DNA of 64,000 nucleotides. Origin: Xanthomonas campestris pv. phormiicola (lineage in GTDB: Bacteria > Pseudomonadota > Gammaproteobacteria > Xanthomonadales > Xanthomonadaceae). A program made the translations under genes and the position numbers. How positions within the stretch are numbered: the stretch's first letter is position 1; the number at the start of each line of letters is the position of its first letter. The DNA is taken from NCBI GenBank assembly GCA_025666215.1, contig CP102593.1:3671001-3735000 (forward strand). Direction: 5' to 3'. The notes under the pieces are model-generated. The model was not told where the DNA came from, did not search any database, and worked only from the letters and a program-made list of their open reading frames with translations. This document shows, in pieces, positions 21,366-29,022 of the stretch.

Positions 21366-21598
21366 AACCGCGGCCGGGGGCTGCCGCAGCGCCGCACCCT
21401 CACCGATCACAAGGACTGCGATCTGCGCCGATACCGCCACCACGCCGCGCCCTGCCACCCACGACTGCCGCTGCGCGCCGCAGCGGCCCCGTGCAGCGCC
21501 GATCCCGTGCATGCGCCGCGTGCGGCCGGCACCGCCCCTCATCACCGACGCGGCGTCCTTGCACGGCTCCGCCGCCCCATCCACTTAGGAGACCCACG

Positions 21599-23191
21599 AT
21601 GCTCTCGACCCGCTCACTGAAGAACGCCGCGCTGCGCTGGCGGCGACGCCTGCCGCTGGCCGTCGCGGTGGCCGCGCTGACCTTCGGCGCCGGCCTGGCG
21701 CAGGCCGCCGACGTCCAGGTGCGCGGCACGCTGCATGCCGATCAGCCGAGTGCGCAGGTCTCGCGCAACCTGTTCGGCCAGTTCGCCGAACACCTGGGCA
21801 ATGGCATCTACGGCGGCGTGTGGGTCGGACCGGACTCGAAGATCCCCAACACCCGCGGCTACCGCAACGACGTGGTCGCGGCGCTGAAGGCGCTGGAGGT
21901 GCCCAACATTCGCTGGCCCGGCGGCTGCTTCGCCGACGAATACCACTGGCGCGACGGCATCGGCCCGCGCGCCAGGCGCCCGACCAGCATCAACACCCAC
22001 TGGGGCGGCGTCGAGGAACCCAACAGCTTCGGCACCCATGAGTTCATGGACTTCACCGAGCTGGTCGGCACCCAGGCCTACGTGGCCGGCAACGTCGGCG
22101 ACGCCGCGCCGGACGAGATGGCGCAATGGGTCGAGTACATGACCGCGCCGACCAAGTCGACGCTGGCCAACCAGCGCCGCGGCAACGGCCGCGACGCGCC
22201 GTGGAAGGTGCCGTACTTCGGCGTCGGCAATGAGCTGTGGGGCTGCGGCGGCAACATGCGCGCGGAATACGCCGCCGACGTGTACCGCCGCTACCAGACC
22301 TTCGTCAAGGCGCCGGCCGACCAAAAGATCATGAAGATCGCGCCCGGCCCCAACGAGGGCGATTATCACTGGACCGAAGTGATGATGCGCGAAGCCGCCA
22401 AGTTCATGGACGGCATGAGCCTGCACTACTACACCGTTCCCGGCGGCTGGCCGCCGCGCGCCTCGTCCACCGATTTCGACGAGACCGCGTGGATCGAGAC
22501 GCTGTCGCGCACGCTGCTGATGGACGAACTGATCAGCAAGCACAGCGCGATCATGGACAAGTACGACCCGGGCAAGAAGGTGGCGCTGGTGGTGGACGAA
22601 TGGGGTACGTGGTACGGCGGTCTGCCCAACGTCAACCCAGGCTTCCTGCGCCAGCAGAACACGCTGCGCGACGCGCTGGTGGCCTCGCTCAACCTGGATA
22701 TCTTCGTCCAGCATGCCGACCGCGTGCGCATGGCCAACATCGCGCAGATGATCAACGTGCTGCAGGCGATGATCCTCACCGACGGCGACAGGATGCTGCT
22801 GACCCCGACCTACCACGTGTTCGCGATGTACAAGCCGTACCAGGACGCGACCGCGCTGCCGCTGCAGATCAAGGCGCCCGACTACAGGCACGGCGAGTAC
22901 ACGGTGCCGTCGGTGCACGGCTCGGCGGTCAAGGCGAAGGATGGCCACGTGTATGTGGCGCTGACCAATCTCGACCCGAACCGCGCCGCGGAGGTGGTGG
23001 TGAGCGTGGACGGCGTGCAGGCCAGCGGCGTCAGCGGACAGATCCTCACCGCGCCGAAGATCACTGCGCTCAACACCTTCGAACAGCCGCAGGCGGTGAA
23101 GCCGGCGGCCTTCGGCGGCGCCAGCCTGCAGGGCGGCACGCTGACCGTGGCGCTGCCGGCCAAGGCGATCGTGATGCTGAAGCTGCACTAG
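21599..23191 (+). CDS. Secreted GH51 alpha-L-arabinofuranosidase
   Basis: About 530 residues; the start at 21599 has AGGAGA at a good distance. The N-terminus (RWRRRLPLAVAVAALTFGAGLAQAA) is a signal peptide with a likely cut after AQA. The catalytic barrel has the acid/base in GVGNELWG (Glu212) and the nucleophile in VDEWGTWYG (Glu334), both as expected for GH51, and NIRWPGGCFADEYHWRDG earlier. A beta-sandwich domain closes the protein. It releases L-arabinofuranose from arabinan or arabinoxylan with retention. It ends with a strong terminator. It should feed the arabinose importer and pathway encoded at 34869-49964. Confidence 0.95.
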   Translation: MLSTRSLKNAALRWRRRLPLAVAVAALTFGAGLAQAADVQVRGTLHADQPSAQVSRNLFGQFAEHLGNGIYGGVWVGPDSKIPNTRGYRNDVVAALKALEVPNIRWPGGCFADEYHWRDGIGPRARRPTSINTHWGGVEEPNSFGTHEFMDFTELVGTQAYVAGNVGDAAPDEMAQWVEYMTAPTKSTLANQRRGNGRDAPWKVPYFGVGNELWGCGGNMRAEYAADVYRRYQTFVKAPADQKIMKIAPGPNEGDYHWTEVMMREAAKFMDGMSLHYYTVPGGWPPRASSTDFDETAWIETLSRTLLMDELISKHSAIMDKYDPGKKVALVVDEWGTWYGGLPNVNPGFLRQQNTLRDALVASLNLDIFVQHADRVRMANIAQMINVLQAMILTDGDRMLLTPTYHVFAMYKPYQDATALPLQIKAPDYRHGEYTVPSVHGSAVKAKDGHVYVALTNLDPNRAAEVVVSVDGVQASGVSGQILTAPKITALNTFEQPQAVKPAAFGGASLQGGTLTVALPAKAIVMLKLH

Positions 23192-23248
23192 TCGCGGACG
23201 CCTTCGCGCCTACCCTCCCGCTGCAGGGCGCGGGCAGGTCGTCCGAAC

Positions 23249-23277
23249 CACGCCGGCGCAGGTCGGCGTGTTTTTTT
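23249..23277 (+). terminator. Rho-independent terminator after the GH51 gene
   Basis: A stem CACGCCG / CGGCGTG with an 8-base loop is followed by seven T residues. Confidence 0.9.
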
Positions 23278-23288
23278 ATGCGCTGCGC

Positions 23289-23747
23289 TTATTCCGGCGC
23301 GTTCGACAGCCGCGCGAACAGCGAATCGCCGTCCGGCGAGATCAGGTCGCTGACCGCCCAACAGCCGTTGCCGCGGCGCTGCAGTTCGATCTTGACCGAG
23401 CCGTCGCCACCGAGCGCCAGCCGATAGTCCATGCGCACTTCCAGCACGGTGGCCAGGGACCCGCCGGACACCAGGGTGAAGCGCGGCGCGCCGTCGATGG
23501 CGCCCTCCGCATCGGTCCACGGGTCGTAGCCCAGGCGGCAGTCGCCCTTGCGCTTGGTACAGCCAAGTCCCGTCTCGAGCGCATGGGCGAAGGGCGGTGT
23601 CAGCAAGCCATCCAGGTCCTGCGGCCGCCGATAGAAATCGCGCGCCTGGTACAGCCGCTCGGCCACCTGCAGCGGCGTCTGGCACGGCGGCGCCTGCGCC
23701 GCGGCGAGCGCAGGCAGCACGGCAAGGATGGCAACGAGTCGACGCAT
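23289..23747 (-). CDS. Small secreted protein of unknown function
   Basis: A 152-residue protein with a short signal peptide (MRRLVAILAVLPALAAAQA). The mature part reads VAERLYQARDFYRRPQDLDGLLTPPFAHAL and later GCWAVSDLISPDGDSLFARL, a layout like DUF3828-type periplasmic proteins, which I cannot confirm. Four cysteines are present (PCQTP, GCTKRKGDC, GCW), so one or two disulphides are likely. It converges on the terminator of the GH51 gene and is co-directional with no close partner. Confidence 0.75.
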   Translation of the reverse strand: MRRLVAILAVLPALAAAQAPPCQTPLQVAERLYQARDFYRRPQDLDGLLTPPFAHALETGLGCTKRKGDCRLGYDPWTDAEGAIDGAPRFTLVSGGSLATVLEVRMDYRLALGGDGSVKIELQRRGNGCWAVSDLISPDGDSLFARLSNAPE

Positions 23748-23811
23748 GCGCGGCTCCGGTGTCGGGGGCGCCTATGAAGCCCGGATCGCGGCGCACGCGC
23801 AAGCGCCGGGC

Positions 23812-23842
23812 AAAAAAAGAGGAGCCGGCGAACCGGCTCCTC
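23812..23842 (-). terminator. Rho-independent terminator of the EF-G paralogue gene
   Basis: On the minus strand GAGGAGCCGG-TTCG-CCGGCTCCTC is followed by seven T residues. It starts 34 bases past the stop codon. Confidence 0.93.
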
Positions 23843-23875
23843 GACTTCGTACAGTACTTCTCGCAGACGGGCGAT

Positions 23876-25930
23876 CTACGCCGCCCTGACCGCCTCGTAG
23901 CCGTCGAAGGTCATGCTCGCCGACGCGCGCCCCTGGGTCAGTGAGCGCAACGCAGTGGTGTAGGCCTGCAGTTGCGCCAGCGGCGCGTGCGCGACCACGT
24001 CCGCGCGCGTGCCGTACTCCTGGATCGCCACGACGCGCCCGTCGCGCCGCTGCAGATCGCCGAGCACGTCGCCGACGCTGGCCGCCGGGGTGTCGATCGC
24101 CAGCGCCATCACCGGCTCCAGCAGCAGCGTGCCGGCCTGCGCCAGCGCCGCCTTCACCGCGTCCGACGCCGCACGCTGGAACGCCAGGTCCGACGAATCC
24201 ACCGCGTGCGCCTGGCCATCGACCAACGCCACCTCCACCCCGACCACCGGGTAGCCGCGCGGGCCTTGCGCCAATGCCGCGCGCACGCCCTTCTCGGTCG
24301 CGGCGACGAAGGCCTTCGGCACCACGCCGCCGCGGCTGCGGTCGGTGAAGGTGACCTCGCCGTCCGCGCGCGGCACGATGTCCAGCACCACCTGCGCGAA
24401 CTGGCCATGGCCGCCGTTCTGCTTGGACAGCCGCCCGGCCACGCCCAGCGCCGCGGCGCGCAGCGTTTCCTGGTAGGCCACGCGCGGCGCACCGGTGCGC
24501 ACGTGCACCTGCCACTCGCTGCGCAGGCGCTCCACCATCACCTCCAGGTGCAGCTCGCCCATGCCCCAGACCAGGGTTTCGCCGGTCTCGGCATCGCTGT
24601 CGACGCGCAACGAGGGATCCTCCTGCGCCAGCCGCGCCAGTCCCTGCCCCATCCGCACCAGCTCCGCGGCATTGGCCGCGCCCAGCCGCCACGCCAGCAC
24701 CGGCGGCTGCGTGCGGATGCTCTCCAGCACCCAGCGCGCGTCGCCGCCGCTGAGCGTCTCGCCGCTGGCCGCCTCCTTCCAGCCGAGGATGGCCACGATC
24801 TCGCCGGCGCAGGCCTGCGCCACGTCATGGGTGCGCTGCGCCTGCACCACCGCCAGCCGCCCGACCCGGCGCAGACGCCGCGCCTGCGACGTCCACACCA
24901 TGTCGCCGACGCGCAAGGTGCCCGCATACACGCGCACGAAGGCCAGCGGCCCCTGCGCGGTATGCGCGACCTTGAACACCAGCGCCGCCAGCGCGGCGGA
25001 CGGATCCGGCGCCAGCTGCACGGCATGAGCGCCGCTGGCGTCATCGACGTCGCGCGTCGCCGCGACCGGCGGGCGGTCCAGCGGCGACGGCAGCCAGTCG
25101 ACGATCGCGTCCAGCAACGGCTCGATGCCCTTGCTCTTGAATGCCGAGCCGGCCAGCACCGGCACGCCGGCGCCGGCCAGGGTGGCGCGGCGCAGCGCGG
25201 CGCGCAGCGCGTCGTCGTCGATCGCACGCTCTTCCAGATAGGCCTGGGCCAGCGCGTCGTCGTGCTCGGCCACCGCGGCGATCAACTGCTCGCGCGCCGC
25301 GGCGAACGCGGCGCTGTCGTCCGCGCTCCATGCGCGTACGCTCAGGCGCCCGTCGCCGTCCCACGCCAGGACGCGGCGGCCGACCAGGTCGACCCAGCCG
25401 TCGAAGCCGGAATCGCCCGGCAGCGGCACGCCGACCGCCCACACCGTGGCGTCGAGCTTGCTGCGCAGCTGCGCCAGCACGCCCTCGAACGAGGCGCCGG
25501 CGCGGTCCATCTTGTTGACGAACGCGAGCAGCGGCACGCCGTGCCGGCGCGCCTGGCGCCACACGGTTTCCGATTGCGGCTGCACGCCGTCGACCGCGGA
25601 GAACACCGCGACCGCGCCGTCGAGCACGCGCAGCGAGCGTTCCACCTCGATCGCGAAATCGATGTGCCCGGGAGTGTCGATCAGGGTGAGCCGATGCGCC
25701 GGCTGCCCGCGCGGCGCCCACTGCGCCTGCACCGCGGCCGCGCCGATGGTGATGCCGCGGGCGCGTTCGATGTCGGAGAAATCGGTGGTGGCGGCGCCGT
25801 CGTGGACTTCGCCGACGCGATGGATCGCGCCGGTCGCCCACAGCAGGCGTTCGGTGAGGGTGGTCTTGCCGGCGTCGATGTGGGCGATGATGCCCAGGTT
25901 GCGCCAGCGGGAGAGGGTTTGGGTGTTCAT
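23876..25930 (-). CDS. Elongation factor G paralogue (EF-G2-like GTPase)
   Basis: About 684 residues from the ATG at 25930. All five EF-G domains appear to be present. The G domain has AHIDAGKTT (P-loop), RGITI (switch I), DTPGHIDF and VNKMDRAG. Domain II follows about residue 295. Domain IV has SKQNGGHGQFAQVVLDI, and the C-terminal domain ends MTFDGYEAVRAA. It is a paralogue, since the usual fusA lies in the str operon. Relatives include EF-G2 and ribosome protection proteins of the Tet(M) kind, so roles in translocation, stress or antibiotic tolerance are all open. It has no strong Shine-Dalgarno sequence and is preceded by a leader ORF with competing hairpins. Confidence 0.92.
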   Translation of the reverse strand: MNTQTLSRWRNLGIIAHIDAGKTTLTERLLWATGAIHRVGEVHDGAATTDFSDIERARGITIGAAAVQAQWAPRGQPAHRLTLIDTPGHIDFAIEVERSLRVLDGAVAVFSAVDGVQPQSETVWRQARRHGVPLLAFVNKMDRAGASFEGVLAQLRSKLDATVWAVGVPLPGDSGFDGWVDLVGRRVLAWDGDGRLSVRAWSADDSAAFAAAREQLIAAVAEHDDALAQAYLEERAIDDDALRAALRRATLAGAGVPVLAGSAFKSKGIEPLLDAIVDWLPSPLDRPPVAATRDVDDASGAHAVQLAPDPSAALAALVFKVAHTAQGPLAFVRVYAGTLRVGDMVWTSQARRLRRVGRLAVVQAQRTHDVAQACAGEIVAILGWKEAASGETLSGGDARWVLESIRTQPPVLAWRLGAANAAELVRMGQGLARLAQEDPSLRVDSDAETGETLVWGMGELHLEVMVERLRSEWQVHVRTGAPRVAYQETLRAAALGVAGRLSKQNGGHGQFAQVVLDIVPRADGEVTFTDRSRGGVVPKAFVAATEKGVRAALAQGPRGYPVVGVEVALVDGQAHAVDSSDLAFQRAASDAVKAALAQAGTLLLEPVMALAIDTPAASVGDVLGDLQRRDGRVVAIQEYGTRADVVAHAPLAQLQAYTTALRSLTQGRASASMTFDGYEAVRAA

Positions 25931-25946
25931 GAGATGGGTTCCAGAT

Positions 25947-25995
25947 GCCAACGCGGGGAAGCCGCATGCCCCGGTTGGCGACTGGGCATGCGGCT
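25947..25995 (-). promoter_or_regulatory. Competing hairpins in the EF-G paralogue leader
   Basis: Arm A, AGCCGCATGCCC (minus strand 25995-25984), pairs perfectly over 12 bp with arm B (25971-25960), leaving a 12-base loop. An alternative 11-bp helix with one bulge joins the loop and first bases of arm B (25979-25969) to arm C (25958-25947). The two helices share bases and so exclude each other. Arm A overlaps the stop codon of the leader ORF. No T-run follows either, so control would be on translation or RNA stability, or through Rho. Confidence 0.65.
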
Positions 25996-26023
25996 AGGTT
26001 TTCGGTTCGGCGGCGTAGTGCAT
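25994..26023 (-). CDS. Predicted 9-residue leader peptide MHYAAEPKT
   Basis: A short ORF with an excellent ribosome site (GAAGGAGA, about 8 bases before the ATG), far better than that of the EF-G paralogue gene it precedes. It ends in TAG inside arm A of the hairpin. The ORF is below normal size limits but its placement is that of regulatory leader peptides such as those of erm genes. I do not recognise the peptide. Its translation would open arm A and allow the B:C alternative to form. Confidence 0.6.
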   Translation of the reverse strand: MHYAAEPKT

Positions 26024-26082
26024 GGCACGTTCTCCTTCGCATCGGTTCGGTGAAGTGGGGAAGCTGGAAAAAAGGCAATAAA

Positions 26083-26102
26083 AAAGCACCCATCGGGTGC
26101 TT
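26083..26102 (-). terminator. Strong intrinsic terminator upstream of the leader ORF
   Basis: The minus strand reads AAGCACCC-GAT-GGGTGCTT with five further T residues, then ATTG. It has no obvious gene to terminate: only the decayed dipeptidase fragment lies upstream. It sits 60 bases before the leader ORF of the EF-G paralogue, so it could be an attenuator in a longer leader, or simply a relic. Confidence 0.8.
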
Positions 26103-26390
26103 GTCTGCGGCGGATCGGCGGCGGCGGAGCGCTACGGCTCGGCTCGGTCCATCCCGTCAGGCAGGCGCACCCGGCCCGCGCTGATGCGCAGGGCGTCGGT
26201 CGGCAATATCAGCAGCGGTGCGTGCGACATGGAAGGGCGGGCGATACGTGGACGAGGGCGCAAGTCTGGACCCGCGCCGCAGGCGGGTCAATGCATTCGG
26301 CGCATCGCCGCTGGAACAGTCAAGCGCGGCGCGTGCAACGACGCGACCGGGCCGCTCGCCGGTGTTGTCGCGACGCGTGTCCAGGCGGCT

Positions 26391-26541
26391 GATATGAGCC
26401 AGCTGCGACTGGCAGCTGTGCTCGGCCAGGAACGGCAGCACGTCGATGCCATCGCCCGCCCTTGTCGGCCAACGCGCCATGTCGCGAGCGGGCTTGTTGC
26501 GCGAATGCGCGAACACCGCGCTGCAGCCTGCATGGACGACG
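26391..26541 (-). pseudogene. Decayed fragment of an M19 dipeptidase gene
   Basis: About 150 bases match 29331-29483, the middle of the intact dipeptidase gene, in the same orientation. The translated remnant reads FAHSRNKPARDMA and VLPFLAEHSCQSQLAH, against FAHPRNKLDRDMRALADRG and MLPFLTEDSRQPQLADYL in the intact protein. Small indels break the frame and no start or stop is kept. The DJ-1 pair lies between fragment and intact gene. Confidence 0.8.
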
Positions 26542-26664
26542 CTGGACGGGAAAGAGCTTCCGGAACCCCTCGCTTCCCTTCCTGGCAGAAAATGATGGAA
26601 GATCGACCTTTAAGCCAAGCGTGAATCCCGAGAGAGTGGGACCCCAACCACATCGGATTTCACC

Positions 26665-27801
26665 ATGTCGCACCATCCCCGTCGCCGCTCCCGCATGGCC
26701 CTTTTCGCCGTCGCCGGCCTCTTCGCTGTCTGTGGATCGATTGCCGCCGCCGGTTCTCCGGCGACAGCGCAGCCAGAGAATGCGCGGGCGACGGGCTTGC
26801 CGATCGTCCACGTCCGCAAGCATCCGGACGCGCTCCCGGTGGTGGTCGTGGTTGCCCAGGACAAGGCCGTGCTGTCGGACTTCGTCGTGCCATACGGCGT
26901 CCTGGCGCAATCCGGTGCGGCAACCGTGATCGCCCTGAACATGACCGACCGTCCGTTGAAGGCCGGCCCGCTCACGCTGTTGCCCGACATGACCGTCTCC
27001 GCGTTCGACAAGGCCTACCCCGATGGGGCCGACTATGTGATCGTCCCGGCGACGGCGGACAAGCATGCCGAGGAAACGGCCTGGTTGCGGGCACAACGCG
27101 CGCACGGCGCAGCGCTGGTGTCGATTTGCGACGGCGTCGAGCTGCTGGCGGAGATCGGCGCGCTCGACGGTCGCCGCGCCACGGGCCACTGGGCCTCGCT
27201 GCGGGACCGTCGCAAGCACTACCGGCAGGTCACCTGGCTGACGAACCTGCGCTATGTGGCCGACGGCGATGTCGCCTCGAGCGCCGGGGTCTCTGCCGCG
27301 CTGCCGATCAGCCTCGCACTGGTCGAGACGATCGCCGGGACGCAAGCGGCGCGCGCGACCGCCGAGCGCCTGGGCGTTGCGTCATGGGAAGCCGCACACG
27401 ACAGCGACATGTTCAAGGTTCTCCCGACGGACCAGGCCACGCACCGCGCCAACATGCGCGTCGAGCGCGAAGACGTGGTGGCGCTGGAGGTGCGGGACGG
27501 CGACGACGAGGTGGCGTTGTCGCTGCACGCCGAAGCATGGTCGCGCACGATGCGCAACGAAGTCCGGATTGTCTCCGACACGGCCGGTCCGGTAAGGCTG
27601 CGCGGCGGCCTGCGCGTGCTGACCCAGGCGGCTGCGTCCCCGACTGCGGACGTGCGCATCGCATTGGCCGCGGCCGCCCCTGCCGGCACGGCGCTTCCTG
27701 CCGCTTTCGATCTGATCGCCGAGCGTTACGGCAGCGGCACCGCACGTCTGTCCGCGCTTGCCATGGAATATCCGTGGGGCGACCTGAAGGCGGCACGGTG
27801 A
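26665..27801 (+). CDS. Exported DJ-1/PfpI family protein
   Basis: A 378-residue protein. A basic start and hydrophobic segment (MALFAVAGLFAVCGSIAAAG) suggest a signal peptide. The DJ-1/PfpI domain occupies about residues 55-240: PVVVVVAQDKAVLSDFVVPYGVL, then the nucleophile elbow SICDGVELLAEIGALDGRRATGHW with a cysteine at the expected place. The C-terminal part has no HTH and repeats a beta-rich pattern. The elbow resembles the matching segment of the next gene, so the two are related. Function is unknown; an extracytoplasmic amidase or sensor is possible. No clear ribosome site was seen, so the start is uncertain. Confidence 0.75.
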   Translation: MSHHPRRRSRMALFAVAGLFAVCGSIAAAGSPATAQPENARATGLPIVHVRKHPDALPVVVVVAQDKAVLSDFVVPYGVLAQSGAATVIALNMTDRPLKAGPLTLLPDMTVSAFDKAYPDGADYVIVPATADKHAEETAWLRAQRAHGAALVSICDGVELLAEIGALDGRRATGHWASLRDRRKHYRQVTWLTNLRYVADGDVASSAGVSAALPISLALVETIAGTQAARATAERLGVASWEAAHDSDMFKVLPTDQATHRANMRVEREDVVALEVRDGDDEVALSLHAEAWSRTMRNEVRIVSDTAGPVRLRGGLRVLTQAAASPTADVRIALAAAAPAGTALPAAFDLIAERYGSGTARLSALAMEYPWGDLKAAR

Positions 27802-27877
27802 CATGCGCGCCCCCCCCACTCGGCGTTATCCGGTCCAGGGCACATGGTGGCCACATGCCGCGATCGGACAATAGCCC

Positions 27878-28927
27878 ATGACGTCTTTGCCAGCGCGGAG
27901 CGCTCCAGCTGTCCTAGATGGAAAGCCGATCGGCATCGGTCACGTGGGACAGCCGCACGGACCGCTGCGCGTGGTGCTTCTCGCCTACGACGGGATGAAC
28001 CTGCTCGACCTCGCCGGTCCGTTGCAGGCGCTGACCACGGCCAACCGGGGCGCGGGACCGGGCGCGCCGGCGCGGTATGACACGATCGTGGCATCGGCAC
28101 AGGGCGGCCCGATTGTCACCGGGTCGGGCTTGCCCGTGGTCACCGTCCCGGTCTGCGCGCTGGCGAACGTCGCGATCGATACGCTGATCGCGCCGGGCGG
28201 CTGTGCGGGCGACGAGTTCGAGGTCACGCCCGCCTTGCGTGATTTCATCGCCGCGCGCGCCGGATCGGTGCGCAGGCTCTGCTCCGTCTGTACGGGCGCG
28301 TTCCTTCTGGCAGCCGCCGGCCAGCTCGATGGACGGCGCGTGGCGACGCACTGGGCCTGGCTCGATAAATTGAAGCGCCGGCATCCGGAACTGGAGGTCG
28401 ATCCGGACAGCATCTTCATCCGCGACGGCAATCTGTGGACTTCGGCCGGGGTGAGTGCGGGAATCGATCTCGCCTTGGCGCTGATAGAGCAGGACTATGG
28501 CCCGCGCGTCGCGATCGACGCCGCCAGACAGCTGGTGGTCTTCATGAAGCGCGCCGGCGGGCAATCGCAGTTCAGCGTGCCGTTGGCGGCGCAGGCGCGG
28601 GATCGTGCCTTCGTCGAGCTGCACGCGTGGATGGCGGCGAATCTGGGCGCGGACCTGTCGGTCCCGCAGCTCGCGGAGCGTGCAAACATGGCGCCGCGAA
28701 CCTTCGCGCGCATCTATGCTGCCAAGGTGGGGCGCACGCCCGCCAAGACGGTCGAGTTGATGCGGCTCGAGGCGGCATGCCGCGCGCTGGAGGAAACCGG
28801 GCTGCCCCTGAAGAGCATCGCCTTGCAAGTGGGCTATGGCGACGAACAGCAGCTGCGCCGCGCGTTTCGACGCCAGTTCGGCACCAATCCAGGCACGCAT
28901 CGCTCGCGCTTCTCAACCCATCCCTAG
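27878..28927 (+). CDS. GlxA-type transcriptional regulator (DJ-1/PfpI plus AraC HTH)
   Basis: A 349-residue protein. The N-terminal DJ-1/PfpI domain (about residues 28-215) includes LLAYDGMNLLDLAGPLQAL and the elbow SVCTGAFLLAAAGQLDGRR. The C-terminal AraC/XylS DNA-binding domain (about 240-345) has LAERANMAPRTFARIYAAKVGRTP and IALQVGYGDEQQLRRAFRRQFG. Such regulators sense a metabolite in the degenerate amidase pocket. It lies 76 bases after the exported DJ-1 gene, on the same strand, and probably controls it. Confidence 0.92.
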   Translation: MTSLPARSAPAVLDGKPIGIGHVGQPHGPLRVVLLAYDGMNLLDLAGPLQALTTANRGAGPGAPARYDTIVASAQGGPIVTGSGLPVVTVPVCALANVAIDTLIAPGGCAGDEFEVTPALRDFIAARAGSVRRLCSVCTGAFLLAAAGQLDGRRVATHWAWLDKLKRRHPELEVDPDSIFIRDGNLWTSAGVSAGIDLALALIEQDYGPRVAIDAARQLVVFMKRAGGQSQFSVPLAAQARDRAFVELHAWMAANLGADLSVPQLAERANMAPRTFARIYAAKVGRTPAKTVELMRLEAACRALEETGLPLKSIALQVGYGDEQQLRRAFRRQFGTNPGTHRSRFSTHP

Positions 28928-29022
28928 GCATCGAAGCGGAGCGAAAGCGGCCCGCTTGAGGAACGATCAGAGCAAGCACGAAAGCCTGAAAGACGGCATA
29001 TGCCTATGCCTACCGGCGCGCC

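Larger units (their letters stand above)
20978..21598. other. Divergent regulatory region, galM/GH51
   Basis: About 620 bases with no credible gene. It contains the 18-bp palindrome at 21065-21082 and two copies of a promoter-like element at 21191-21233 and 21323-21365, each listed separately. The part from 21370 to 21590 is GC-rich and unremarkable, and would be an unusually long 5-prime leader if the second promoter is used. Confidence 0.5.

Noticed and set aside
26083..26102. Possible tRNA or small RNA gene at the AAGCACCC repeat
   Set aside because: There is no cloverleaf, T-loop sequence or CCA end; the structure is a simple terminator hairpin.
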